Shown here piece by piece: positions 1 to 6,193 of a stretch of 6,193 nucleotides of DNA. Position numbers and translations under genes: made by a program. Position 1 is the stretch's first letter; every line of letters begins with the position of its first letter. The notes under the pieces are model-generated. The model was not told the DNA's origin. It did not search any database and saw only the letters and a program-made list of their open reading frames with translations. Source of the stretch: VFHP01 sp964443385 (GTDB lineage: Bacteria; Chloroflexota; Dehalococcoidia; Lucifugimonadales; UBA2985); assembly GCA_964443385.1 (NCBI GenBank), contig CAYUCO010000127.1, forward strand, positions 1 through 6,193, written 5' to 3'.

Positions 1-476
1 ATCGACTCCAAAACTACAGACCAGATGTGGTTTTATTTAGATATAACGATATTGAACATAGCAAATACATGGATACTATTCAGAAAGGTGAAGGATTAAG
101 ATACTCAAGCTATAACATTAAAAACCCTGAAATATTCCACGAACCATTTACCAATACTACGTCTTGGGTCTTATTTGAAAAAAGCCTAGTACTACCGGAA
201 ACTGGCACATATTTCCTGACCTCGTTCTCAGAACAGTCACAGACAGGGAAATTATGGATAGCTATAGGCAAAGAGGAATCATTCGGAATATCTGATCTTG
301 GCAAACTGCCAGCCAGTATATCTCAAATCAGGTCATTCTATGAAGTAGGCTCCATAAATAGCCTGTTGTCGTATACTAATGTAATCTACGTAGTTTTCGT
401 TCTGATAGCAGCCTCATTTGTAACGGGACTAATTCTATTGTGGTTAAAAATATTGAAATGGATACGGAACAATTAA
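1..476 (+). CDS. C-terminal part of an uncharacterised membrane-anchored extracytoplasmic protein (5' partial)
   Basis: The reading frame is open from base 3 with no stop upstream, so the gene starts outside the window; the GTG at 27 is probably an internal valine. About 157 residues are visible. The first 115 or so are soluble and beta-rich, with alternating aromatic and hydrophobic residues. They include a GTYFL strand followed by a W-I-A-I-G-K-E-E-S-F-G motif and then an LGKLP...SQIRSFYE segment. A single hydrophobic helix (about 25 residues, IYVVFVLIAASF onward) sits near the C-terminus and ends in a short basic tail (KILKWIRNN), which suggests an anchored protein with most of its mass outside the cytoplasm. 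Similar IG-E-E-FG motifs followed by one helix occur, as I recall, in uncharacterised archaeal and Chloroflexota proteins. I cannot assign a function. The stop codon lies inside the start region of the next gene, suggesting co-transcription. Confidence 0.75.
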   Translation, partial: RLQNYRPDVVLFRYNDIEHSKYMDTIQKGEGLRYSSYNIKNPEIFHEPFTNTTSWVLFEKSLVLPETGTYFLTSFSEQSQTGKLWIAIGKEESFGISDLGKLPASISQIRSFYEVGSINSLLSYTNVIYVVFVLIAASFVTGLILLWLKILKWIRNN

Positions 477-991
477 TATTGAGTGACAAAGCTAAATTCA
501 ACATAGTACTGGTGCACCCAGAAATACCACAAAACACCGGAAACATAATTCGATTATGTGCCAATACTGGAGCTAATCTATACTTAGTAGAGCCCCTAGG
601 ATTCACGTTGGATGATGCTAACTTGAGAAGAGCATATCTAGACTACAAGGATCTGGCTAGAGTAACAATAATTGACAATATAGAAGATGTTTTTTCTTCA
701 CATATTACCCAAAATATATATTGTGCATCTACAGATGGAGCCAGAGATTATACAAAACCCTCCTATCAAACAGGAGACACTATTATATTTGGATCCGAAA
801 GTGTCGGACTTTCAACATCTATAAAAGCGAGAATATGTCCGACTAACCAAATATCTATACCAATGATGCCCAACAACCGAAGCCTCAATCTGTCTAATGC
901 AGTGTCCATTATCGCCTACGAAATGTGGCGCCAAATGTCTTTCCATGGTTCGACTATGAACAAGATTAGTAATAACGAATATTTTAGTTAA
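458..991 (+). CDS. trmL: tRNA (cytidine(34)-2'-O)-methyltransferase, TrmL-like SPOUT enzyme
   Basis: This is a cytoplasmic S-adenosylmethionine-dependent methyltransferase of the SPOUT (trefoil-knot) class. In E. coli TrmL methylates the wobble ribose of the two tRNA-Leu isoacceptors with C34 or cmnm5U34. The family pattern is nearly intact: an N-terminal strand with HPEIPQNTGNIIRLCANTG, then EPLGF, LRRAYLDY, the FGSESVGL loop (residues 111-118), and the C-terminal knot IPMMPNNRSLNLSNAVS (134-150) followed by YEMWRQ. The length is 177 residues against 157 for E. coli TrmL as I recall it. The difference is a short N-terminal extension and a polar C-terminal tail. I chose ATG 458. GTG 440 (183 residues) and TTG 479 (170 residues, with GGAA about 9 bases upstream) are alternatives, and the family's first conserved strand begins only after TTG 479. 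No strong ribosome binding site marks any of them. The start overlaps the upstream gene, so translational coupling is likely. The substrate is inferred by homology only. Confidence 0.93.
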   Translation: MDTEQLILSDKAKFNIVLVHPEIPQNTGNIIRLCANTGANLYLVEPLGFTLDDANLRRAYLDYKDLARVTIIDNIEDVFSSHITQNIYCASTDGARDYTKPSYQTGDTIIFGSESVGLSTSIKARICPTNQISIPMMPNNRSLNLSNAVSIIAYEMWRQMSFHGSTMNKISNNEYFS

Positions 992-1003
992 TCAAAATAT
1001 TCG
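976..1003. repeat. Perfect 10-bp inverted repeat over the trmL stop codon
   Basis: The left arm CGAATATTTT (976-985) and right arm AAAATATTCG (994-1003) are exact reverse complements, separated by an 8-base loop that contains the trmL TAA. The stem has only two G-C pairs and no T-run follows it on the + strand, so it is not a classical intrinsic terminator. It could be a weak terminator or transcript-end stabiliser, an operator-like palindrome, or chance in AT-rich DNA. It stands at the junction between trmL and the permease genes, where such a signal would make sense. Confidence 0.45.
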
Positions 1004-1023
1004 CTCTACCTACTCCAAAAGAA

Positions 1024-1041
1024 GATAATATACTGTATGAT
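1024..1041 (+). promoter_or_regulatory. Possible weak promoter -10 region ahead of the permease genes
   Basis: The 98-bp gap between trmL and permease 1 contains overlapping -10-like hexamers: GATAAT (1024-1029), TATACT (1029-1034) and TATGAT (1036-1041). No good TTGACA-like -35 box lies 16-18 bases upstream of any of them. The gap is the longest non-coding stretch in the window, so it is the most likely place for a promoter serving the permease pair, but AT-rich DNA produces such hexamers by chance. Confidence 0.2.
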
Positions 1042-1074
1042 CTACCGAATACATCTTATTGTGCATGATTACTC

Positions 1075-1079
1075 AGGAT
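1075..1079 (+). promoter_or_regulatory. Ribosome binding site candidate for permease 1
   Basis: AGGAT lies about 11 bases before the first of two tandem ATG codons (1090 and 1093). The spacing is a little long. An in-frame TGA at 1066 with no start codon between it and 1090 rules out a start further upstream. Confidence 0.4.
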
Positions 1080-1089
1080 ATTTTTACAC

Positions 1090-4002
1090 ATGATGAATAT
1101 CATTAAAATCTTGACTTGGATAGTTCCTAAAAGATTGAAGTCGACTTGGATTTTGTTATCTATCACTTCGTTCGGAGTGTTGGCATCTGTAACACTACTC
1201 TCTGTAGGTCTCTTATATTCCAATGCTTTAGCGGAAGGAGGACTGAGACATACATTCGCTCTCGCTTCACCTTCCACGTTGAACATAGAAATCCAGATTA
1301 AGGCCAGACCCATGGGGTTCGCAGATTACGAATCATTAGATCAAACAGTAAAAAAACATTATCAAGATTCGCTAGGCAATATAATCAGGAAATCCGATAG
1401 ATCCGGTAAAGCAATCCCAAATTTACCAATTACTCTATCTGTAGATGGCAAATTCCCAGATACATCCGCCTCTAGGGCTCAGCCTTTCTTTCTAACTAAC
1501 TTTGAGAACAATGTGGCATTAATAGAAGGTAGGTTGCCCAAAACTCCTTATATGAATCGTGAAAAAGGAGTAGACATAGAAACTGTCGTAGGTGTTGAAG
1601 TAGCCAAGAACATGGGTTGGGAAATAAACCAGAGTATCTATACCATTCCATTCAAAGCCGACCCTTTTGAAAACATACGATTTATTCTGGTGGGCTTAGT
1701 TGAGCCACAGGACCCTTTGTCTGAGTATTGGATGACATCGGTCAACGCGTTTTTCCAAACACAAGAGATAAACAATAAATTGATTGTTCCTTTCCATATT
1801 TCAGAGCAAGATTTTTTCGAGGGTATAGGTAATAAATACCCTTCCCTATTGAGTGACTATGGCTGGAATCTTCTAATAGATACGAACGCCATCCCATCAA
1901 AATCAGTGGGCAATAAAAAGGAATCCTTATCGATACTGGAACAGGAACTTAACAAAGTGTTCCCCAGAACAACAGTTTTTACACGTCTCGGAGAAGTTAT
2001 TACCAAATACCAAAAAGAACTGAATATTTCCCGCGTACCAATTTTCCTATTTCTCTCTTTAGTAGTAGTTGTAGTCCTCTACTTCCTGACTCTTATTCTG
2101 GGAATATTAAACCAATCTCAACACGAATCAGCTAACATACTGAGAAGTAGAGGAGCAACTGTTCTACAAATGACCACTGTACTTGTGTCTGGTGAAATAG
2201 TAGTTGTAGTAATCTCCATTATACTGGGGCCATTTATTGGTTTAAGTTTAGTAAAATTTTTTCTACTCGACACCATAAAACCATATGGTGGTGCAAATAA
2301 CATCCCAGTTCAATTGAGCCCAGAAATATTTGCCCTAGGGGCAATTGGTGGAATCTTAAGTGCAATAGTACTAATAACTTCTAGTTTCAATCTTTCAAGA
2401 ACCGATATAGTAGATTTCCTCAGATTACGTGCCAGACCTCCTACCATCCCTCTATTGCATCGCTACTATCTTGATTTTCTATTCATTGTTTTGGTGGGAA
2501 TTATATGGTGGCAAATTGAAGATCAGCAAGGATTCTTTAAAAGAAACCTTTCCGATAGAACCATGGCGTCTGTAGACATAAGCATGCTTATGGGCCCAGT
2601 CATTTTAGTGTTAGCCGCGGCTTTTATAATACCTAGATTTCTGCCACCTATATTAAAAGTTTTAGCTTGGTCGTCCCGTTTGTTTGGGCCGCCATGGGCT
2701 TCACTTACGCTAACCAAAATGGCACGGGATCCTCTAAAACATGTCTCGTTGGTTATAATGATAATGTTAGTCACCACTTTAGGTGTTTTGGGTGCTTCTT
2801 TTCAGTCAACTCTGTCAAAAAGCGTAGAGGACAAAAATTTATTCAGCATTGGCGGTGACTTAGTAGTAAAACCCAAAGTCTCCAAAATATCTTTCGAAAC
2901 AGATTTAAAAAGTATTGATGGCGTCAACGAAGTAAGCAGGTTATTGAAACTTAATGGTGGAATAGTAGCAATAAACCCACAGACTCTGCCCAGTACAAGC
3001 TGGTTTAGGAATGATATTGCAGGGAAAAACCTAAAAGATTTATTCTATCCATTAACAAACCCCACAAACAAAAGCCAAGGCCTATTAATACCTTCATCAA
3101 CAAAAACAATAGGCATGTGGGTAAAAGCAACAAACATCAACCAGGTAATGGCCAACAGAAGTCTGAAGTTACACGTACGTCTTAAAGATGCTAGCGGGGA
3201 ATACCATAATCTATATCTCGGCGATATAGTGTATGACAATTTAGATCCAAATAGCTTAAATAGTTCATCGTGGCAGTATTTGGAGTCCGACTTGCCCATT
3301 AATCATACAGATTCTGTAGATCCTATCCAAGTATCAGCTATCTTCTTTCAAGGAGAACAAGGTTCTTCTCTATCTAAATCCCAGGAGGGAATAATCACAA
3401 TTGATGACATAACTATAGTAGATATGAACACAGGGAAATCATCCATCCTCGAGAATTTTGAAGAAATTAAAGGCTATACATGGCATCCAATCCTTGACCC
3501 AAGAGCCTACAGCGACCGAATCCAACAAAATAGCAATGCATTCTATTCAGGAAACGCAGCCTTGCAGTTTTCTTGGATTGGAGACATCACAAACAATCCT
3601 AGAGGTGGTGTTATATTAGAACAAACAGTATTGCCGTTTAATGCTATTGGAAGTCCTGCTACAGAAGTAGGCGAGCAGGCATTTGTAAAATCCAACCAAC
3701 AAATGATACCCGTACTTATAAAGGATAAAACAAAGCACTTCCCGTCAATAACAGACCCTTCAAGTCAATTCACAATAATAAATATAATAGATTACGAGAA
3801 TTATATAGACGCCCTTCCCACAACAGATACCACCGGCACTGAAACAGAATTTTGGCTATCTCTCGACAACAATGCATCCAGAAAATCAGTTATTAGATCT
3901 ATCCAAGATTTTTCCGATGGTGGAGTAAACATTGTAGATAGCCGTGAAAAACTAAATATAGCATACGTAATCCTCTATCGGGAGGAGGATGGAATGGTTT
4001 AA
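1090..4002 (+). CDS. FtsX/MacB-type ABC transporter permease 1, large, truncated by a frameshift
   Basis: This is the membrane subunit of a type VII (MacB/LolC/FtsX-like) ABC system; in such systems extracytoplasmic domains couple ATP hydrolysis to lipoprotein, peptide or drug handling, or to signalling. The substrate is unknown. Helix 1 is about residues 18-42, with LRHT at 52-55, and extracytoplasmic domain 1 is about 45-315. Helices 2-4 are near 317-341, 361-393 and 413-433, with the cytoplasmic LRSRGA motif at 351-356. Two linker helices follow at about 460-477 (WWQI at 473-476) and 499-521, then helix 7 near 552-573. Extracytoplasmic domain 2 starts at about 575 and includes a jelly-roll-like insert (about 670-835). 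As read, the protein ends at residue 970 in an off-family tail (ILYREEDGMV) before its last three helices, which lie downstream in another frame. Restored, it would be about 1107 residues with ten helices (4+2+4). Unless frameshifting rescues it, the product lacks part of its second permease module. The start is ATG 1090; ATG 1093 is equally possible. Confidence 0.9.
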   Translation: MMNIIKILTWIVPKRLKSTWILLSITSFGVLASVTLLSVGLLYSNALAEGGLRHTFALASPSTLNIEIQIKARPMGFADYESLDQTVKKHYQDSLGNIIRKSDRSGKAIPNLPITLSVDGKFPDTSASRAQPFFLTNFENNVALIEGRLPKTPYMNREKGVDIETVVGVEVAKNMGWEINQSIYTIPFKADPFENIRFILVGLVEPQDPLSEYWMTSVNAFFQTQEINNKLIVPFHISEQDFFEGIGNKYPSLLSDYGWNLLIDTNAIPSKSVGNKKESLSILEQELNKVFPRTTVFTRLGEVITKYQKELNISRVPIFLFLSLVVVVVLYFLTLILGILNQSQHESANILRSRGATVLQMTTVLVSGEIVVVVISIILGPFIGLSLVKFFLLDTIKPYGGANNIPVQLSPEIFALGAIGGILSAIVLITSSFNLSRTDIVDFLRLRARPPTIPLLHRYYLDFLFIVLVGIIWWQIEDQQGFFKRNLSDRTMASVDISMLMGPVILVLAAAFIIPRFLPPILKVLAWSSRLFGPPWASLTLTKMARDPLKHVSLVIMIMLVTTLGVLGASFQSTLSKSVEDKNLFSIGGDLVVKPKVSKISFETDLKSIDGVNEVSRLLKLNGGIVAINPQTLPSTSWFRNDIAGKNLKDLFYPLTNPTNKSQGLLIPSSTKTIGMWVKATNINQVMANRSLKLHVRLKDASGEYHNLYLGDIVYDNLDPNSLNSSSWQYLESDLPINHTDSVDPIQVSAIFFQGEQGSSLSKSQEGIITIDDITIVDMNTGKSSILENFEEIKGYTWHPILDPRAYSDRIQQNSNAFYSGNAALQFSWIGDITNNPRGGVILEQTVLPFNAIGSPATEVGEQAFVKSNQQMIPVLIKDKTKHFPSITDPSSQFTIINIIDYENYIDALPTTDTTGTETEFWLSLDNNASRKSVIRSIQDFSDGGVNIVDSREKLNIAYVILYREEDGMV
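3948..4002 (+). other. Frameshift interval in permease 1
   Basis: The original frame stops at TAA 4000-4002. The frame that carries the missing C-terminus has its last upstream stop, TGA, at 3945-3947, so any switch must lie between these points. Adding one A to the GTAATCC at 3967-3973 restores a smooth reading: AYVNPLSGGGWNGLTI, running straight into helix 8. An Asn/Asp-Pro-Leu segment followed by glycines just before this helix fits my memory of the family. The simplest explanation is loss of one A from a run of three, as a real mutation or a sequencing or assembly error. A five-A run at 3947-3951 is another possible slip point, but reading through it gives a less family-like sequence. Confidence 0.8.
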
Positions 4003-4412
4003 CAATTATCAGCCTGTCTGTACTCACAATTGCGATAGCTGTAGCACTTTTCACCAGTTCGATAGTTTCTCTCCAAAATTCTAGCCTGGACATAACAATC
4101 GCTAGAATCCTAGGTTTATCTAAAACAGGTGTTTTTCTCTCCATAGTATTAGAAAGAATATTGGTAGGAGTGATCGGTATGCTCGCCGGCACAATGCTCG
4201 GTATATCTCTCAGCAACTGGATCTTAGGATTCCTGGATATCACGGCAGATGGAACAGAATCCATACCTACTATGGTGATAACCATCAATCAATCAATCAC
4301 GCAATTCGTATACCTAGACATTATTGCAACTTCATTTATATCAATTGCTCTGGCATTTACATACGCGCTGAAGTTAGATACTCCCGTAATTTTAAGGAAT
4401 GGAAACAGGTAG
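3969..4412 (+). pseudogene. Detached C-terminal part of permease 1 (helices 8-10)
   Basis: This frame is shifted by one base from the main part of the gene and continues it to TAG at 4410-4412. It encodes three membrane helices: GLTIISLSVLTIAIAVALF onward, then VFLSIVLERILVGVIGMLAG onward, then YLDIIATSFISIALAF. Between the first two is a cytoplasmic ARILGLSK motif, the counterpart of LRSRGA in the first module. These are the last three helices of an FtsX module, about residues 970-1107 of the restored protein. No ATG with a ribosome binding site begins the segment: the first usable in-frame starts are TTG 4161, GTG 4170 and ATG 4179, all inside helix 9. It is therefore not a gene of its own. 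A single-base correction would merge it with the preceding CDS. Confidence 0.82.
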
Positions 4413-4415
4413 CTT

Positions 4416-4420
4416 AAAGG
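4416..4420 (+). promoter_or_regulatory. Ribosome binding site candidate for permease 2
   Basis: AAAGG sits 4 bases before ATG 4425, just after the permease 1 stop codon. The spacing is short, so coupling to termination of the upstream gene may help initiation. ATG 4425 is the first in-frame start after that stop. Confidence 0.4.
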
Positions 4421-4424
4421 TTTT

Positions 4425-6193
4425 ATGTCAATTCTAAAGCTCGCATACGTAATAGCACTACAGAGAATAATATACACCTGGAAAATGGAGATCGTTCTCT
4501 TCACAGGTACTATATTAGCAGTTGCACTAATGTCTAGTGGAGTAGTTTTCGCAGATCTATTGGAAGAAGCTTCTCTAAGACACACCTTAGTTGGCACTGA
4601 ACGAAAAGATATCAATTTCTCAGTGAGAACCTACGGTGGTTTGGAAGATCCTTTAAACACAAACAGACAAGAAACTCAATTCCAAAAAAATCTGGATACT
4701 ATTAAAGATAAGGTTTCAAATCCAATCCATCCATATTTAAATGAGGAAGTCAGGGTTTACGAAACATTACCGTTCTTCTTCAACGAGCTAAACCCCGTTG
4801 TTGGTAAGACGAGCAAAATATCCCATTTTCTCAACTTGCAAATAGATAACACTAATGAAGATTTGATTCTTTCTCTACCTAGACCATCTGACAACATAGT
4901 GAATCTATCTCCATTGAAATTAAAACCCACAGATGGATCAGATAGAACCAGACCTAGGGGAAGAATCAGCAGTTTGACAGAAATACTATATGAAAGAGCG
5001 ACCGTGATTGAAGGCTCATGGCCATATGAGAATGAAGCTTTAAGCACGAATATAACCCAACCAATACAAATAATCATAGACGAAACCGGAAGAAATCTAA
5101 CTGGATTAAGCGTAGGCAGTCGTCTAGATCTATTCCCTGCAATCGAGAATAATAAGCAAGTATCCATGCAGGCAGAAATAGTAGGGGTGTTCAGGAAAAC
5201 CAACATAAGCAATAACTTTTGGGAAGGTATGGAAAAGCACTTTAGCTACGAGGATAACAAAATAGCAATAGTGCCATTTTTTACTACAGATGAAGCAATA
5301 CTACAAAATGTAGGCAGTTATTACCCGGGATCCTATACGGAGATAAAATGGTTCTTCTTTATAGATATATTCAAGATCAGGTCTCAAGATACTCAGTATT
5401 TGACGGAAACACTTTCAGAAATATCAAAAACACTACCCTCCACGATAGCCAACACAAGCACATACATAAAACTCGACACAGTTCTAAAACGTTATAACGA
5501 GGAAGTTCTACTAGCAAGAATACCATTATACCTGATGGTGTCTCTAACTACTGGCATACTGTTGTACTACCTAATACTCATATCTGGTCTTGTAATCAGG
5601 TCAAGGCGCACCGAAACATCACTCCTTAAAAGCAGAGGTATAACCACGCCACAAATGGGAATACTTGCATTTGTTGAAGGTATGTTGATCTCTGTGCCAG
5701 CTATAATAATAGGTCCATTCGTAGCGTTGGAAACTTCCAGAAGGTTGGGCAACGCCTTCGTTAAAATCAGTGAGGACAGCGGAACAGTTCCTGCATATTT
5801 GTCTAGTCAGGCAATATTGCTCGGGATATTTGGGGCCTTGCTGTCAGTGTCGGTTTTAACAATATACACTTTGATTTCAACCAGAACAGGTACGATTGAA
5901 AACAGACAAAGCGGCTCGAGACCATCCACACAACCATTCATACAAAAAACTTATCTGGATATCTTGGCAATAACAGTTATTGGAGTCATATGGTGGCAGA
6001 TACAAGAACGAGGTTCATTTCTCGTACGATCACTAGGTACCGGAGAATTACAAATTGATCTATCTCTGTTATTAGGCCCACTATTGGCATTGCTAGCGAT
6101 AGGACTAATTGTAATGAGACTATTTCCATTTTCAGTATTGGTATTTGCAAAAGTTATAGAACCAGTAGGGCCTGTTTGGATAGTACAAGGAAC
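4425..6193 (+). CDS. FtsX/MacB-type ABC transporter permease 2, paralog of permease 1 (3' partial)
   Basis: The frame is open from ATG 4425 to the right edge (589 complete codons, no stop), so the C-terminal half is outside the window. Helix 1 is about residues 22-46, followed by LRHT at 51-54 and a large extracytoplasmic domain (about 55-365). Helices 2-4 lie near 367-392, 411-435 and 463-484, with the cytoplasmic LKSRG motif at 401-405. Linker helices are near 511-526 (WWQI at 523-526) and 547-569. The sequence ends in GPVWIVQG, which aligns with GPPWASLT just before helix 7 of permease 1, so a second FtsX module is expected downstream. Similarity to permease 1 is strong in helices and cytoplasmic loops and weak in the extracytoplasmic domain, as expected for an old duplication with divergent partner or substrate contacts. 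The gene starts 12 bp after permease 1 and is surely co-transcribed. The two may form a heterodimer, as LolC and LolE do. The transported substrate cannot be told from the sequence. Confidence 0.92.
   Translation, partial: MSILKLAYVIALQRIIYTWKMEIVLFTGTILAVALMSSGVVFADLLEEASLRHTLVGTERKDINFSVRTYGGLEDPLNTNRQETQFQKNLDTIKDKVSNPIHPYLNEEVRVYETLPFFFNELNPVVGKTSKISHFLNLQIDNTNEDLILSLPRPSDNIVNLSPLKLKPTDGSDRTRPRGRISSLTEILYERATVIEGSWPYENEALSTNITQPIQIIIDETGRNLTGLSVGSRLDLFPAIENNKQVSMQAEIVGVFRKTNISNNFWEGMEKHFSYEDNKIAIVPFFTTDEAILQNVGSYYPGSYTEIKWFFFIDIFKIRSQDTQYLTETLSEISKTLPSTIANTSTYIKLDTVLKRYNEEVLLARIPLYLMVSLTTGILLYYLILISGLVIRSRRTETSLLKSRGITTPQMGILAFVEGMLISVPAIIIGPFVALETSRRLGNAFVKISEDSGTVPAYLSSQAILLGIFGALLSVSVLTIYTLISTRTGTIENRQSGSRPSTQPFIQKTYLDILAITVIGVIWWQIQERGSFLVRSLGTGELQIDLSLLLGPLLALLAIGLIVMRLFPFSVLVFAKVIEPVGPVWIVQG

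Noticed and set aside
376..606. Open frame of 76 codons on the - strand over the trmL start
   Set aside because: The + strand carries the highly conserved TrmL N-terminus in this stretch.
2063..2210. 13-bp direct repeat TAGTAGTTGTAGT at 2063-2075 and 2198-2210
   Set aside because: Both copies encode runs of valine in membrane helices, so shared codon usage for Val-Val-Val explains the match.
3980..3988. GGGAGGAGG as a strong internal ribosome binding site for a separate downstream gene
   Set aside because: In the restored frame it is simply Gly-Gly-Gly codons. The ATG codons just after it (3989, 3994) are not in the frame of the C-terminal segment, and the first in-frame starts lie far downstream inside a membrane helix.
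3899..4288. Open frame of 129 codons on the - strand across the frameshift
   Set aside because: The + strand here encodes recognisable FtsX helices 8 and 9 on one side and the end of extracytoplasmic domain 2 on the other. The - strand frame is a shadow and does not explain the break.
4289..4615. Open frame of 108 codons on the - strand spanning the permease 1/permease 2 junction
   Set aside because: It covers the end of one real gene and the start of the next, both well supported on the + strand, and has no family-like sequence.
4757..5212. Open frame of 151 codons on the - strand
   Set aside because: It lies opposite the extracytoplasmic domain of permease 2, whose frame is continuous and family-like. 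The - strand translation has no recognisable motif and no ribosome binding site context.

Overview
The window is a low-GC (by eye) bacterial segment with every convincing gene on the + strand. It holds the 3' end of a membrane-anchored protein, a complete trmL-like tRNA methyltransferase gene, and two consecutive genes for very large FtsX/MacB-type ABC permease proteins. The first permease gene is broken by an apparent single-base frameshift and the second runs off the right edge. No rRNA, tRNA, insertion sequence, CRISPR array or phage gene is visible.

Layout: 1-476 is the C-terminal part of a protein with a beta-rich extracytoplasmic region and one C-terminal membrane helix. The trmL gene (about 458-991) overlaps its end. 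A perfect 10-bp inverted repeat straddles the trmL stop codon, and a gap of about 98 bp follows. Permease 1 starts at 1090 and should run to 4412 (about 1107 residues). Its frame is lost between 3948 and 4002, so the DNA as given encodes a 970-residue protein plus an out-of-frame C-terminal piece. Permease 2 begins at 4425, only 12 bp after the stop of permease 1, and stays open to the end of the window (589 complete codons).

The permeases are clear paralogs. Both share an LRHT motif just after the first membrane helix, an L-[RK]-S-R-G cytoplasmic motif between helices 2 and 3, and a Y-L-D...WWQI fifth helix. The restored topology of permease 1 is ten helices in a 4+2+4 plan with two large extracytoplasmic domains. 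This is the plan of duplicated FtsX proteins (YbbP/BceB-like), not four-helix MacB or LolC. The second extracytoplasmic domain seems to carry an inserted jelly-roll, carbohydrate-binding-like region. The pair probably forms one heteromeric transporter or mechanotransmission complex with an ABC ATPase encoded outside the window, since no Walker motifs are present here.

Organism: giant FtsX permeases with this signature are, from memory, typical of Chloroflexota, including the marine SAR202/Dehalococcoidia group. The low GC would suit a streamlined or uncultured lineage. This assignment is inference only, because the window contains no phylogenetic marker. The system is not obviously new, but the nested jelly-roll domain and the orphan membrane-anchored protein are poorly characterised and deserve a second look.
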